DNA of 64,000 bases from Herbiconiux ginsengi (GTDB lineage: Bacteria; Actinomycetota; Actinomycetes; Actinomycetales; Microbacteriaceae): the NCBI RefSeq assembly GCF_900107435.1, contig NZ_FNPZ01000001.1, forward strand, positions 1,646,960 through 1,710,959, read 5' to 3'. How positions within the stretch are numbered: the stretch's first letter is position 1; each line of letters begins with the position of its first letter. The position numbers and the translations under genes are program-made. This document shows positions 1 to 9,947 of this stretch, piece by piece. Below the pieces are notes generated by a model that saw only the letters and a program-made list of their open reading frames with translations, ran no database searches and was not told the DNA's origin.

Positions 1-20
1 GCTGGCACAACCTCACAACC

Positions 21-1166
21 TCACACCTTCGCGTCTTGCTTGGGGAAGACGACCTTCTGCACGATGATGATGGCCGACGCCGCGATCGGGATGGCGACGA
101 GCGCTCCGAGCACCGAACCGAGCGTGCCTCCGGCCACCGCCGCGATCACGACGATCGAACCCGGCACCGCCACCGCGCGGTTCATGATGCGGGGGCTGAG
201 GAAGTATGCCTCCACCTGCATGTAGACGAGGTAGTAGATCGCGGCGACCAGAGCGGTGAGCGGCGAGGCGAAGAGACAGACCAGGGTGATGATGATGGCG
301 CCACTCAGCGTTCCGACGAGCGGGATGAGCGAGGCCAGGAACGCGATGAAGGCGAACAGCGCGGGCAACGGTGCCCCGATGATGCTCAAGAAGATGAGAC
401 TCAGGATGCCGTTGATGGCCGCGAGCCCGATCTGGCCCACCACGTAGCGGCCGACCGCTCCGGTGACGTCGTCGGTGAGCGACGCGAACGCTGCACGTTT
501 GTTGGCGGGAACGAAGCGGTAGGTGACGCGCTTCATGCTGCGGAGCGACGCGAGGAAGTAGAGGGTGAGGATGAGCACGATCACGGCGCCGGTGGCCCCG
601 CTCGCGATGCCGGTGCCCACGGCCAGCAGGCCGCCGCCGATGTTGATCAGATTGTTCGGGTCTTGGAAGAACGCCGTCGCATCCTGCACGGCCTTGTCGA
701 TGTCGATGAAGCCGCCTATCTGCGACTGCAGCCCCGTCACGAAGTCGCTCGACGTGAAGTCCTTCACGATCTGCGGGAACTGGTCGATGAAGTTCGAGGC
801 CTGATCGACGATGAGCGGGATGACGGCGAACAACAGCCCGCCGAAGACGAGGATGACCACGGCGAACACGATCACGATGGCCAGCGGTCGCGCCATCTTC
901 TTCTCGAGCCAGGAGACCAGCGGATCGAGGCCGAGCGCGAGGAAGATCGCCACGCCGATGTAGATGAGCACCGTGCTGAGCTGGGTGACGACACCACCGA
1001 TGAGGATCGCGAGCAGCACCCCGAGGCCACCGACGAGGCCGATGCGGAACGCGTTCACCCGCAGCGGGGGCACGGCGTCCTGCCCGGCTACCTCGAGGTC
1101 AGACCCCGGCTGCAGCGCCTGGCTCTCCGATTGCGGCACCCGTGATCTTCTGTTGAACACCCACAC
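21..1166 (-). CDS. AI-2E family transporter (PerM/TqsA-type permease)
   Basis: This is a polytopic membrane protein of about 381 residues. The family (PF01594) comprises PerM/TqsA-like permeases, some of which export AI-2 and some of which are sodium/proton antiporters, so the substrate here is unknown. Paired hydrophobic segments open the protein, a soluble stretch rich in Asp/Phe/Gln follows, and five or so membrane spans make up the C-terminal half; this is the family layout. The reading frame is open further upstream to 1322, but that stretch is Arg-rich, lacks family character and would overlap the divergent gene at 1257. I therefore prefer the GTG at 1166 (mature start reads MWVFNRRSR). 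A second GTG lies at 1139. The exact start is uncertain; the family assignment is firm. Confidence 0.85.
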   Translation of the reverse strand: MWVFNRRSRVPQSESQALQPGSDLEVAGQDAVPPLRVNAFRIGLVGGLGVLLAILIGGVVTQLSTVLIYIGVAIFLALGLDPLVSWLEKKMARPLAIVIVFAVVILVFGGLLFAVIPLIVDQASNFIDQFPQIVKDFTSSDFVTGLQSQIGGFIDIDKAVQDATAFFQDPNNLINIGGGLLAVGTGIASGATGAVIVLILTLYFLASLRSMKRVTYRFVPANKRAAFASLTDDVTGAVGRYVVGQIGLAAINGILSLIFLSIIGAPLPALFAFIAFLASLIPLVGTLSGAIIITLVCLFASPLTALVAAIYYLVYMQVEAYFLSPRIMNRAVAVPGSIVVIAAVAGGTLGSVLGALVAIPIAASAIIIVQKVVFPKQDAKV

Positions 1167-1256
1167 ACCCCATCTCGACTTGATCGCAACCTTAGCCCGC
1201 CGAACACGACGGCGCCCGCCATGCGACGGTGTCGCCCTGCTGTGCGTTAATGGGGT

Positions 1257-1625
1257 ATGGGAAAGCTGCTCTACGGCACCTCGGGCATCGAGATCGAGTT
1301 CGACGATCGCACGCTCACGCACCTGCAGATCGTGATCGCGGCGAAGCTGCGTCGCAAGGAGAGCTTCTTCTTCTCCTGGAAAGACGACCCGGCGATCGGC
1401 GACGGCCGCTCGAGCATCTGGCTCGACTCCTCGATCCCGCTCTATTTCAAGTTCGCGGGCGGGCGGGTGCCGGCCATCAATCGTGAGTGGCTCGACATCC
1501 TCACCGCCTCGTCGAACGGCTCGGGCGGCCTGCAGTTCACCGAGGAGCCCGGTGCCCCCGGCTCCAACGGAAACGGAAACGGCAACGGGAACAACGGGGC
1601 GAGCGGCCCCGCGACGGTCCGCTAG
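1257..1625 (+). CDS. DUF7882-like small protein (often mislabelled DNA ligase)
   Basis: This is a 122-residue protein beginning MGKLLYGTSGIEIEFDDRTL. Its compact N-terminal domain (about residues 1-95) has the order hydrophobic strand, acidic strand, Leu-rich helix, then an aromatic FFFSW strand. Similar actinobacterial proteins carry the label 'ATP-dependent DNA ligase' in databases, but there is no lysine-adenylation motif and the protein is far too short to be a ligase. The C-terminus is a low-complexity Asn/Gly run, probably a flexible tail. It is transcribed divergently from the AI-2E permease. Molecular function is unknown. Confidence 0.75.
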   Translation: MGKLLYGTSGIEIEFDDRTLTHLQIVIAAKLRRKESFFFSWKDDPAIGDGRSSIWLDSSIPLYFKFAGGRVPAINREWLDILTASSNGSGGLQFTEEPGAPGSNGNGNGNGNNGASGPATVR

Positions 1626-1634
1626 AGCGCACCG

Positions 1635-1841
1635 CTAGAGCGAGGCCTCCAGGGCCGCCTTCGCCTCGTCGAGCGAGGGGTAGCTGCCGAGGTTCTTGCC
1701 GGTGCGGGTGGTCACGACGAAGCCGTGCACCCACTTCTCCGCCACGATTCCGAGCGGACGGGAATCGGATGCTTTCGCGACCCACAACCCCAGTTGTGCT
1801 TCTTGCCAGGTGATGGCGCGGGCGATCAGTGTGTCAGTCAT
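1635..1841 (-). CDS. small hypothetical protein
   Basis: This 68-residue protein is preceded by a good ribosome binding site (AAAGGAG, about 6 nt before the ATG at 1841). It starts with Thr/Ile/Ala-rich sequence, contains several Trp residues and ends in an amphipathic helix with DEAKAALEASL. Its composition (Trp, Lys, Val) and the clear ribosome binding site support a real gene. I do not recognise a family. It is convergent with the gene ending at 1625, with 9 bp between them. Confidence 0.65.
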   Translation of the reverse strand: MTDTLIARAITWQEAQLGLWVAKASDSRPLGIVAEKWVHGFVVTTRTGKNLGSYPSLDEAKAALEASL

Positions 1842-1880
1842 TGTTCTCCTTTGAACGCGACTGAATGATCATAGGCGCTC

Positions 1881-1933
1881 TGCGTTGCGTAGGGAACGCA
1901 TACGGTTCGATGCACAGCCCGATAGGAAACCGT
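1881..1933. promoter_or_regulatory. two inverted repeats upstream of the kdp operon
   Basis: TGCGTT (1881-1886) and AACGCA (1895-1900) form a perfect 6+6 inverted repeat with an 8-nt spacer. ACGGTT (1902-1907) and AACCGT (1928-1933) form another. Both lie in the 170-bp gap before the kdp genes, so they are candidates for KdpE or another regulator's binding site, or for leader RNA structure. This is inference from position and symmetry only. Confidence 0.35.
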
Positions 1934-2011
1934 TAGGACCGGCAGCAGCACCCCCGAACAGGCGTTGGATCGACTTCCGTCAACAAACGCCCCTTTCGGA
2001 TGGAGATTCCC

Positions 2012-2095
2012 GTGCTCGACATCGTCTATGTCGCTGCGATCCTGGCCGTGTTCGGTCTGGTCGCCTTGGTCGCGTGGGGGGTCGAGAAGCTGTGA
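2012..2095 (+). CDS. 27-residue membrane microprotein at head of kdp operon
   Basis: A GTG-initiated frame of 27 codons is preceded by GGAG about 7 nt upstream. It encodes one hydrophobic segment (LDIVYVAAILAVFGLVALVA) followed by WGVEKL. Its TGA overlaps the GTG of kdpF by 4 nt, the pattern of translationally coupled operon genes. Similar short proteins with a terminal aromatic/Glu-Lys-Leu end occur, to my recollection, at this position in other actinobacterial kdp operons, so it may be a second small subunit or assembly factor beside KdpF. It is too short for most gene finders. Its function is unproven. Confidence 0.6.
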   Translation: MLDIVYVAAILAVFGLVALVAWGVEKL

Positions 2096-2181
2096 TCGTC
2101 ATCGACGTCCTGGCCCTGGTGCTCGGCGCGGCCGCGGTGGCGTACCTCGTGTACGCCCTGGTGAAGCCGGAACGGTTCTGA
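2092..2181 (+). CDS. kdpF: KdpF, small subunit of K+-transporting ATPase
   Basis: This 29-residue single-span peptide ends YLVYALVKPERF, which is characteristic of KdpF (family length about 29). KdpF stabilises the KdpABC complex in the membrane, probably by packing between KdpA and lipid. The start GTG overlaps the stop of the preceding microprotein, and kdpA begins 3 nt after its stop, so all three are co-transcribed. Confidence 0.88.
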   Translation: MIVIDVLALVLGAAAVAYLVYALVKPERF

Positions 2182-2184
2182 TCC

Positions 2185-3867
2185 GTGTCTTCTCTCGAAA
2201 TCTGGCTCGCCGTCGCGCAATTCGCGACCCTCGTGCTCGCCCTGGGCCTCATCTACCGGCCGCTCGGCGACTACATCGCCCGCACCTTCACCTCGACCAA
2301 GCACCTGAAGATCGAACGCGGTCTCTACCGCCTCGTGGGGGTGAACGGCGACTCCGAGCAGAGCTGGGGCGCCTACCTCCGCGGCGTTCTCGCGTTCTCG
2401 GCGGTCGGCGTGCTGCTGGTCTACCTCATCCAGCGCCTGCAGGCCGTGCTGCCCTATTCACTCGGGTTCCCCGCCATCCCGGAGGGCCTCTCGTTCAACA
2501 CGGCCGTCTCCTTCGTGACCAACACGAACTGGCAGTCCTACTCGCCTGACGTCACCATGGGCTACACGGTCCAGCTGATCGGCCTCGCGGTGCAGAACTT
2601 CGTTTCGGCCGGCGTCGGCCTCGCCGTCGCGATCGCGCTGATCCGCGGATTCTCGCGCCGCTCGACGGGCACCATCGGCAACTTCTGGGTCGATCTCACG
2701 CGAGGCGTCCTGCGCATCCTGTTGCCCCTCTCCTTCATCGCCGCGATCGTGCTGATCGCCGGCGGCGTCATCCAGAACGTCGCCGGATTCACGGATGTGA
2801 CGACCGTCGCGGGTGGGACGCAATCGATCCCCGGTGGCCCCGTCGCCTCGCAAGAGGCCATCAAGCTGCTCGGCACCAACGGCGGCGGGTTCTTCAACGT
2901 GAACTCGGCGCATCCGTTCGAGAACCCGACGCCGTGGACGAATCTCTTCGAGATCCTGCTCATGCTCGCGATCCCGTTCTCATTGCCCCGCACCTTCGGC
3001 ACGATGGTGGGCGACAAGCGGCAGGGCTACGCCATCCTGGCCGCGATGGGCGCGATCTTCGTGGTCTCGCTCACCGCCCTCACCGTCTTCGAGGCGATCG
3101 GTTCGGGCTCCGGCCCGATGGCCGCCGGCGGAGCGATGGAAGGCAAGGAGCAGCGCTTCGGCATCTTCGCTTCGACGCTCTTCGGCACCAGCTCGACGAT
3201 CACCTCCACCGGCGCCGTGGACTCGATGCACGACAGCTACACCTCGCTCGGCGGCATGATGACGATGTTCAACATGATGCTCGGCGAGATCGCGCCGGGC
3301 GGCGTCGGGGCGGGCCTCTACGGCATGCTCGTGATCGCGATCATCACGGTGTTCATCGCAGGACTGCTGGTCGGCCGCACGCCGGAATACCTCGGCAAGA
3401 AGCTCGGCCCGCGCGAGATCAAGCTGGCGAGCCTCTACATCCTCACCACCCCCACCATCGTGCTGGCCGGCACGGCGCTCAGCTTCGCGATCCCCGCGGT
3501 GCGAGCGGATGTCGAGAGCACGTCGATCTGGAACCCGGGCCTCCACGGTTTCAGCGAAGTGCTGTACGCCTTCACCTCGGCGGGGAACAACAACGGTTCG
3601 GCCTTCGCCGGCATCACCGCGAACACGCCGTGGTTCAACACGGCGCTCGGGGTGGCGATGCTGCTCGGCCGGTTCATCCCGATCGTGTTCGTGCTCGCAT
3701 TGGCCGGGTCGCTCGCCTCGCAGGGGAAAGTCCCGGTCACGGCCGGAACCCTGCCCACCCACCGCCCGCAGTTCGTGGGCCTCCTCGTCGGCGTCGTCCT
3801 GATCGTCGTCGCCCTCACCTACTTCCCCGTGCTCGCACTCGGACCTCTCGCCGAAGGGCTTCAGTAA
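2185..3867 (+). CDS. kdpA: KdpA, K+-binding channel-like subunit
   Basis: This is the potassium-transporting ATPase subunit A, 560 residues, the usual length. KdpA belongs to the SKT superfamily and holds the selectivity filter of the high-affinity KdpFABC pump. Four filter-loop regions are visible, including [10 protein letters not shown] near residue 110, [15 protein letters not shown] near 230, a Ser/Thr/Gly-rich loop near 335 and [11 protein letters not shown] near 470, along with about ten membrane spans. Translation starts at GTG 2185, 3 nt after kdpF. Its TAA shares one base with the ATG of kdpB, indicating tight coupling. Confidence 0.97.
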   Translation: MSSLEIWLAVAQFATLVLALGLIYRPLGDYIARTFTSTKHLKIERGLYRLVGVNGDSEQSWGAYLRGVLAFSAVGVLLVYLIQRLQAVLPYSLGFPAIPEGLSFNTAVSFVTNTNWQSYSPDVTMGYTVQLIGLAVQNFVSAGVGLAVAIALIRGFSRRSTGTIGNFWVDLTRGVLRILLPLSFIAAIVLIAGGVIQNVAGFTDVTTVAGGTQSIPGGPVASQEAIKLLGTNGGGFFNVNSAHPFENPTPWTNLFEILLMLAIPFSLPRTFGTMVGDKRQGYAILAAMGAIFVVSLTALTVFEAIGSGSGPMAAGGAMEGKEQRFGIFASTLFGTSSTITSTGAVDSMHDSYTSLGGMMTMFNMMLGEIAPGGVGAGLYGMLVIAIITVFIAGLLVGRTPEYLGKKLGPREIKLASLYILTTPTIVLAGTALSFAIPAVRADVESTSIWNPGLHGFSEVLYAFTSAGNNNGSAFAGITANTPWFNTALGVAMLLGRFIPIVFVLALAGSLASQGKVPVTAGTLPTHRPQFVGLLVGVVLIVVALTYFPVLALGPLAEGLQ

Positions 3868-6014
3868 TGTCCACCGTCATCCATCCGTCCACCGGGCCCG
3901 CGACCGGGGCGTCTCGAACGGGCGCGCCGCGCACCTTCAGCGTCGCCCAGCTCGGGAAGGCCCTGCCCGGTGCCTTCCGCAAGCTCGATCCCCGCGAGAT
4001 GTGGCACAACCCCGTCATGTTCCTCGTGGAGGTCGGCGCCGCTCTCACCACGCTCATCGCCATCGTGCAGCCCTTCGTTCCCGCGGATGACGGCACGCAG
4101 GCGACCTCGCTCGCCTTCACCTGGGCGATCGCGGTCTGGCTCTGGCTCACCGTGCTCTTCGCGAACCTCGCCGAGTCGGTGGCCGAGGGCCGTGGCAAGG
4201 CGCAGGCCGCCACGCTCCGGGCCACCCGCACCAGCACGATGGCCTCGCGCGTCGTCGACTACGACGCGGCGGCCGATCCGTCGGCGCTCCGGGCGACGAC
4301 CTCGCAGGTGGCCTCGGCCGATCTGCGGCTCGGTGACGTGGTCGTGGTGGTGGCGGGAGACCTCATCCCGGGCGACGGCGACATCATCGACGGCATCGCC
4401 TCGATCGACGAGTCGGCCATCACGGGCGAGTCGGCCCCGGTGGTGCGCGAGTCGGGCGGCGACCGCAGCGCCGTCACCGGCGGCACCCGGGTGCTCTCCG
4501 ACCGTGTCGTGGTGCGCATCACCTCGAAGCCCGGCGAGACCTTCGTCGACCGGATGATCCGCCTCGTCGAGGGCGCCAGCCGCCAGAAGACGCCGAACGA
4601 GATCGCGCTCAACATCCTGCTGGCGAGCCTCTCGATCATCTTCGTGATCGTGGTGCTCACGCTCGGCCCGATCGCCGGCTATTCGAACGCGGCGCCGTCG
4701 ATCGCCGTGATGGTGGCCCTGCTCGTCTGCCTCATCCCCACCACCATCGGCGCACTGCTCTCGGCCATCGGCATCGCCGGCATGGACCGCCTGGTGCAGC
4801 ACAACGTGCTGGCCATGTCGGGTCGCGCGGTCGAGGCGGCCGGCGACGTGACGACGCTGCTCATGGACAAGACCGGAACGATCACCTACGGCAACCGCCG
4901 GGCATCCGAATTCCGGGCCCTCGCCGGTGTCGACGCCCTGGCCCTCCGGGATGCGGCCGCCCTCTCGTCGCTCAGCGACCCGACGCCCGAGGGCAAGTCG
5001 ATCGTCGACCTCGCCGAGCAGGAGGGATTCCGTCGGCCCTCGTCGATCGACGGGGAGGTCGTGCCGTTCACGGCGCAGACCCGGATGAGCGGGATCGACT
5101 TCTCCGACGGCCGGCAGATCCGCAAGGGCGCCGGCTCCGCCGTGATCGCCTGGGCCCGGGAGACCGGAACCGCCGGCAGCTCGCTCTTCGACGAGGTGCA
5201 GGAGTCGACCGACCGGATCGGCTCCTTGGGAGGCACCCCGCTCGTGGTGGCCACCAAGCAGCCCGGCGAGCCGGCCGAGATCCTCGGTGTCGTGTATCTG
5301 AAAGACGTCGTGAAGGAGGGCATCGCCACCCGTTTCGCCGAACTGCGCGCGATGGGCATCCGCACCGTCATGGTCACGGGCGACAACCCGCTCACGGCCA
5401 AGGCCATCGCGGCCGAGGCCGGTGTCGACGACTATCTCGCCGAGGCGACGCCCGAGGACAAGCTGGCGCTCATCCGGCGTGAGCAGGAGGGGGGCAGCCT
5501 GGTCGCCATGACCGGCGACGGCACGAACGACGCCCCGGCCCTCGCCCAGGCGGATGTCGGCGTGGCCATGAACACCGGCACGAGCGCTGCGAAGGAGGCC
5601 GGCAACATGGTCGACCTCGACTCCGACCCCACGAAGCTCATCGACATCGTGGCCATCGGCAAGCAGCTGCTCATCACGCGCGGAGCGCTCACGACCTTCT
5701 CGATCGCGAACGACGTGGCGAAGTACTTCGCCATCATCCCCGCCATGTTCAGTGCCGTGTTCCCGGGGCTCGCGCTGCTCAACATCATGGGCCTGCACTC
5801 CCCGGCATCGGCCATCCTGTCGGCGGTGATCTTCAACGCGATCATCATCGTCATCCTGATCCCGCTCGCCTTACGCGGCGTGAAGTACCGGCCCCTGTCG
5901 GCGTCGCGCATCCTCAACCGCAACCTGCTCGTCTACGGGCTGGGCGGCGTGATCGCCCCGTTCATCGGCATCAAGCTGATCGACCTCGTGGTCTCCCTCA
6001 TCCCCGGCTTCTGA
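3867..6014 (+). CDS. kdpB: KdpB, P-type ATPase catalytic subunit
   Basis: This protein of 715 residues hydrolyses ATP to drive K+ uptake through KdpA. The phosphorylation motif DKTGT begins at Asp334. The actuator-domain TGES motif, nucleotide-domain KGAGSA and hinge [10 protein letters not shown]...[10 protein letters not shown] are all present. The reading frame is open upstream inside kdpA, but the ATG at 3867 (MSTVIHPS) overlaps the kdpA stop by one base and gives the family length. A 27-bp gap with GAAAGG leads to kdpC. Nothing is missing from the catalytic set, so the pump should be functional. Confidence 0.97.
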   Translation: MSTVIHPSTGPATGASRTGAPRTFSVAQLGKALPGAFRKLDPREMWHNPVMFLVEVGAALTTLIAIVQPFVPADDGTQATSLAFTWAIAVWLWLTVLFANLAESVAEGRGKAQAATLRATRTSTMASRVVDYDAAADPSALRATTSQVASADLRLGDVVVVVAGDLIPGDGDIIDGIASIDESAITGESAPVVRESGGDRSAVTGGTRVLSDRVVVRITSKPGETFVDRMIRLVEGASRQKTPNEIALNILLASLSIIFVIVVLTLGPIAGYSNAAPSIAVMVALLVCLIPTTIGALLSAIGIAGMDRLVQHNVLAMSGRAVEAAGDVTTLLMDKTGTITYGNRRASEFRALAGVDALALRDAAALSSLSDPTPEGKSIVDLAEQEGFRRPSSIDGEVVPFTAQTRMSGIDFSDGRQIRKGAGSAVIAWARETGTAGSSLFDEVQESTDRIGSLGGTPLVVATKQPGEPAEILGVVYLKDVVKEGIATRFAELRAMGIRTVMVTGDNPLTAKAIAAEAGVDDYLAEATPEDKLALIRREQEGGSLVAMTGDGTNDAPALAQADVGVAMNTGTSAAKEAGNMVDLDSDPTKLIDIVAIGKQLLITRGALTTFSIANDVAKYFAIIPAMFSAVFPGLALLNIMGLHSPASAILSAVIFNAIIIVILIPLALRGVKYRPLSASRILNRNLLVYGLGGVIAPFIGIKLIDLVVSLIPGF

Positions 6015-6041
6015 CCCATATTCTCCGAAAGGCATACGCCC

Positions 6042-6644
6042 ATGGCTTCCTCCCGCGGATTCGCCCGCCCCTACTGGGTGGCGCTCCGGTACATGATCGT
6101 CGCGACGATCGCCCTCGGGATCGTCTACCCCCTCGCCGTTTTCGGCGTCGGCCAGCTCGCGCTGCCCGCGCAGGCGAACGGCAGCCTGATCACCGATGCC
6201 GGCGGCACCGTGGTCGGCTCCTCGCTGATCGGGCAGTCGTTCACCGACGCCGACGGCAACGCCCTGCCCGAGTGGTTCCAGTCGCGGCCCTCGGCGGCCG
6301 GCTACGACGCGTCGGCGTCGGTCGGCAGCAACTACGGACCCGAGAACCCCGACTTCCTCGATGAGATCGCGGCGCGCAAAGCCGCGATCGCCGAGCTCGA
6401 GGGCGTCGATCCGTCCGACATCCCGGTCGACGCGCTCACCACCTCGGCTTCCGGACTCGACCCCCAGATCAGCCCGGAATACGCTCTACTACAGGTGCCC
6501 CGCGTCGCGGAGGCCCGGGGACTGGAGGAGTCGCAGGTTCATGATCTCGTCGAATCCGCCATCCAGGGCCGCGATCTCGGGTATCTCGGCAACGAGACCG
6601 TCAACGTGCTGCAGCTCAATCTCGCGCTCGCGCAGCTGGGCTGA
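6042..6644 (+). CDS. kdpC: KdpC, K+-ATPase accessory subunit
   Basis: This is a 200-residue subunit with one N-terminal membrane span (about residues 10-35) and an extracytoplasmic domain. Family signatures include GSSLIGQSF, WFQSRPSAAGYD, SxGSNYGPENP, and the C-terminal VNVLQLNLAL. KdpC is needed for assembly and high-affinity K+ binding of the complex. Its ATG follows a GAAAGG ribosome binding site. It is followed at 30 bp by kdpD in the same operon. Confidence 0.96.
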   Translation: MASSRGFARPYWVALRYMIVATIALGIVYPLAVFGVGQLALPAQANGSLITDAGGTVVGSSLIGQSFTDADGNALPEWFQSRPSAAGYDASASVGSNYGPENPDFLDEIAARKAAIAELEGVDPSDIPVDALTTSASGLDPQISPEYALLQVPRVAEARGLEESQVHDLVESAIQGRDLGYLGNETVNVLQLNLALAQLG

Positions 6645-6674
6645 CCGGATGCGTGAGCTCCGCCGGGTGCCGGC

Positions 6675-9230
6675 GTGAAGCAGGGGCGGCTGCGGGTGTT
6701 GCTGGGGGCGGCGCCCGGAGTGGGCAAGACCTACACGATGCTCGAGGAGGGGCGGCGGCTCCGCGCGGCGGGAAAAGACGTGGTGATCGCGATCGTGGAG
6801 ACCCACGGTCGCGCCGGCACCGCCTCGATGTCGGCCGGCTTCGAGGTGGTGCCGCGGCTGCGCGTCGGTCACCGCGGTGTCGAGCTCGACGAGATGGATC
6901 TCGACGCGGTGCTCGCCCGGGCGCCCGAGTACGCGCTGGTCGACGAGCTCGCCCACACGAATGCCCCGGGCCTCGCGCACGAGAAGCGCTGGCGCGACGT
7001 GGAGACGCTGCTGGATGCCGGCATCAACGTGCTCTCCACCGTGAACATCCAGCACATCGAGTCGCTCAACGACGTGGTGCAGCAGATCACCGGCGTACCG
7101 CAGCGCGAGACGGTTCCGGATGCGGTGCTGCGCGCGGCCGACCAGATCGAGGTGGTCGACCTCGCTCCGCAGGCGCTCCGCGACCGCCTCGCCGAGGGCC
7201 AGGTCTACCCGGCGGCGCGCGTGGATGCCGCCCTCTCGAACTACTTCCGCCTCGGCAACCTCACCGCCCTCCGCGAGCTCGCACTGCTCTGGCTCGCCGA
7301 CGAGGTCGACAGCTCGCTGCGCCGCTACCGGGCCGACCACGGCATCGGCGACAAGTGGGAGGCCCGAGAACGCGTGGTGGTGGCCCTCACCGGCGGGCCC
7401 GAGGGCGAGACCCTGCTGCGCCGTGGCGCCCGAATCGCCGCCCGCTCTTCCGGCGGCCAGCTGCTGGCGGTGCACGTGACGGCCCAGGACGGGCTGCGCG
7501 AACCGAACCCGGGCGCTCTCGCCGCCCAGCGCACGCTCATCGAGAGTCTCGGCGGGAGCTTCCACCAGGTGGTGGGTGACGACATCCCCTCGGCCCTGGT
7601 GGAGTTCGCGCGCGCGTCGAACGCCACCCAGCTCGTCATCGGCGTCAGCCGCCGGAGCCGGCTCTCCGCTCTGCTCACCGGCCCAGGAATCGGCGCCACC
7701 GTCATCCGGGAGTCGGGCGACATCGACGTGCACATCGTCACCCACGCCGCGGCGGGCGGCCGGATGCGCCTGCCCGGCACCCGGGGAGCGCTCACCCTCC
7801 GCCGCCGCATCTACGGCTTCGCGTTCGCCCTCGTGGCGGGCCCCTTGCTCACCTGGCTCCTCACCGCCTTCCGCAGCCACGACTCGATCACCTCCGACGT
7901 GCTGAGCTATCAGCTGCTGGTGGTGGTCGCAGCGCTGATCGGCGGCATCTGGCCCGCGCTGTTCGCCGCGGTGCTGAGCGGGTTCACGCTCGACTTCTTC
8001 TTCGTCGACCCGCTCTACACGGTCACCGTCAGCGAGCCGCTGCACGTGCTCGCACTGGTGCTCTACGTGGTGATCGCGGTGCTCGTGAGCATCGTGGTCG
8101 ACCAGGCGGCGCGCCGGTCGCGGGCGGCGCGGCGCTCGGCCGCGGAGTCGGAGCTCGTGGCAACGGTGGCCGGCAGCGTGCTGCGCGGCGAGGACGCCCT
8201 GCAGGCCCTCGTCACCCAGACCCGCGAGGCCTTCGGCCTCACGGGCGTGCGCCTCGTGCGCGACGGGCGCACCCTCGCCTCCGACGGCGAGCCCGCCCCC
8301 ACCTCGCCGAGACGTCAGTCTTCGCGAGAAAACGGGGCGGGAAGCGCGGACAGCGACGTCTCGCGGGAGGATTTCGTGTCCATGCCCGTCGACGAGACCA
8401 CGGTGCTGGAGCTGCACGGGCGCGAGCTGCAGGCATCCGACCGCCGGCTGCTCGCCGTGATCGTGGCGCAGATCGCCGCGGCGCTCGAGCACGCGAACCT
8501 CGAAGAGACCGCGCGGGAGGTGGCGCCCCTCGTCGCCGCGGACCGGGTGCGCTCAGCGTTGCTCGCGGCCGTCGGCCACGACCTGCGCCGCCCGTTGACG
8601 GCCGCGACGGCGGCGGTGACGGGCCTGCGCGCCCGCGACGCGACGCTCAGCGCGGCCGACCGCGAAGAGCTGCTCGCGACCGCTCAGGAGAGTCTCGCTT
8701 CGCTCGCCCAGCTGCTCACCGACCTGCTCGACGTGAGTCGTCTCCAGGCCGGTGTGCTCGGCGTCTCGCTGGTCGACGTTCAGCTCGACGACCTGTTGCC
8801 GACCGTGCTCGACGAACTCGGAATCGGTCCGGCCGAGGTCGATCTCGACATCCCGGCCGATCTGCCGGCGTTCCCCGCCGACCCGGTGCTGCTCGATCGT
8901 GTGCTGGTCAACCTGCTCTCGAACGCGCTGCGCTACAGTCCGGCAGGGGAGCGGGTGGTGGTCTCGGCCAGCACCTTCGCCGACACCGTTCAGGTGCGGG
9001 TCGTGGATCGAGGTCCCGGCATCCCGGTCGACCGGCGCGACGACGTGTTCGTGCCGTTCCAGCGGCTCGGCGACACCGACAACCTCACCGGTCTCGGTCT
9101 CGGCCTGGCACTCTCGAAGGGATTCGTGGAGGGCATGGGCGGCACGCTCGACACCGAGGAGACCCCCGGGGGCGGGCTCACGATGGTGGTGACGCTGCCG
9201 GTGGCGGCGGAAGAGGACGGCAGCGCATGA
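6675..9230 (+). CDS. kdpD: KdpD, turgor/K+ sensor histidine kinase
   Basis: This 851-residue sensor carries, in order, the KdpD domain with a Walker-type GAAPGVGKT near residue 12, a universal-stress-like domain (about 230-350), a four-span DUF4118 membrane block (about 380-480), a poorly conserved GAF-like stretch, a HisKA dimerisation helix with phospho-acceptor His635 in GHDLRRPLT, and an HATPase domain with N, G1 (DRGPGIP) and G2 (GLGLGLAL) boxes. It senses K+ limitation and phosphorylates KdpE. Translation starts at GTG 6675. The stop overlaps the kdpE ATG (ATGA). The segment near residues 540-570 is an Arg/Ser-rich linker that looks less conserved. Confidence 0.96.
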   Translation: MKQGRLRVLLGAAPGVGKTYTMLEEGRRLRAAGKDVVIAIVETHGRAGTASMSAGFEVVPRLRVGHRGVELDEMDLDAVLARAPEYALVDELAHTNAPGLAHEKRWRDVETLLDAGINVLSTVNIQHIESLNDVVQQITGVPQRETVPDAVLRAADQIEVVDLAPQALRDRLAEGQVYPAARVDAALSNYFRLGNLTALRELALLWLADEVDSSLRRYRADHGIGDKWEARERVVVALTGGPEGETLLRRGARIAARSSGGQLLAVHVTAQDGLREPNPGALAAQRTLIESLGGSFHQVVGDDIPSALVEFARASNATQLVIGVSRRSRLSALLTGPGIGATVIRESGDIDVHIVTHAAAGGRMRLPGTRGALTLRRRIYGFAFALVAGPLLTWLLTAFRSHDSITSDVLSYQLLVVVAALIGGIWPALFAAVLSGFTLDFFFVDPLYTVTVSEPLHVLALVLYVVIAVLVSIVVDQAARRSRAARRSAAESELVATVAGSVLRGEDALQALVTQTREAFGLTGVRLVRDGRTLASDGEPAPTSPRRQSSRENGAGSADSDVSREDFVSMPVDETTVLELHGRELQASDRRLLAVIVAQIAAALEHANLEETAREVAPLVAADRVRSALLAAVGHDLRRPLTAATAAVTGLRARDATLSAADREELLATAQESLASLAQLLTDLLDVSRLQAGVLGVSLVDVQLDDLLPTVLDELGIGPAEVDLDIPADLPAFPADPVLLDRVLVNLLSNALRYSPAGERVVVSASTFADTVQVRVVDRGPGIPVDRRDDVFVPFQRLGDTDNLTGLGLGLALSKGFVEGMGGTLDTEETPGGGLTMVVTLPVAAEEDGSA

Positions 9231-9919
9231 AGATCCTGATCGCCGACGACGACCCGCAGATCCTGCGCGCCCTGCGGATCACGCTGGGGTCGCAGGGATA
9301 CGACATCGTGACGGCGGCCGACGGCGCCGAGGCCATCCGGGTCGCCACCGAAGGCTCGGTCGATCTCATCATGCTCGACCTCGGGATGCCGCGGCTCGAC
9401 GGCCTCGAGGTGATCCAGGCGGTGCGCGGCTGGTCGAGCGTGCCCATCCTCGTGGTGTCGGGCCGGGCCGGCTCGGCCGACAAGGTGGACGCCCTCGACG
9501 CGGGCGCCGACGACTACGTCACGAAGCCGTTCGCGATGGACGAGCTGCTGGCGCGCATCCGCGCCCTCACGCGCCGCAGCGCGCCGACCGCCGGGGGCGA
9601 CGACCCCGTGGTGACCTTCGGTGGCATCACGGTCGATCTCGCCGCCCATCTGGTGACTCGCGACGGCGACCGCACGGCCATCCGTCTGACGCCGACGGAG
9701 TGGAAGATCCTCGAACTGCTGGTGCGCAATCCCGGCCGCCTGGTGACGCACCAGGAGTTGCTCACCGAGGTGTGGGGCACGCACCTCGTGAAGGAGACCG
9801 GCTACCTGCGGCTCTACATCGGCCAGCTGCGCAAGAAGCTCGAGGCCGAGCCGTCGCATCCGGTGCATCTCCTCACCGAGGCCGGCATGGGCTACCGTTT
9901 CGTGCCCACGACCGGGTGA
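9227..9919 (+). CDS. kdpE: KdpE, OmpR-type response regulator
   Basis: This 230-residue regulator has a receiver domain (acidic triad Asp7-Asp8-Asp9 region, phospho-acceptor Asp51 in IMLDLGMP, Lys near 101 in VTKPF) followed by an OmpR/PhoB winged helix that ends in the usual GMGYRF. It overlaps kdpD by 4 nt. Placement at the end of the kdp operon means pump, sensor and regulator are expressed together, implying positive autoregulation at low K+. Confidence 0.96.
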   Translation: MKILIADDDPQILRALRITLGSQGYDIVTAADGAEAIRVATEGSVDLIMLDLGMPRLDGLEVIQAVRGWSSVPILVVSGRAGSADKVDALDAGADDYVTKPFAMDELLARIRALTRRSAPTAGGDDPVVTFGGITVDLAAHLVTRDGDRTAIRLTPTEWKILELLVRNPGRLVTHQELLTEVWGTHLVKETGYLRLYIGQLRKKLEAEPSHPVHLLTEAGMGYRFVPTTG

Positions 9920-9947
9920 CGCCGCACGGCCGGGTGACGCCGCGTCC

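Noticed and set aside
1257-1625. ATP-dependent DNA ligase.
   Set aside because: The protein is 122 residues long, with no KxDG adenylation motif or OB-fold, so a ligase label is not supported.
2934-3866. Upstream extension of the KdpB frame inside kdpA.
   Set aside because: It is out of phase with kdpA, lacks KdpB similarity and would make an oversized protein. The ATG at 3867 gives the normal KdpB start.
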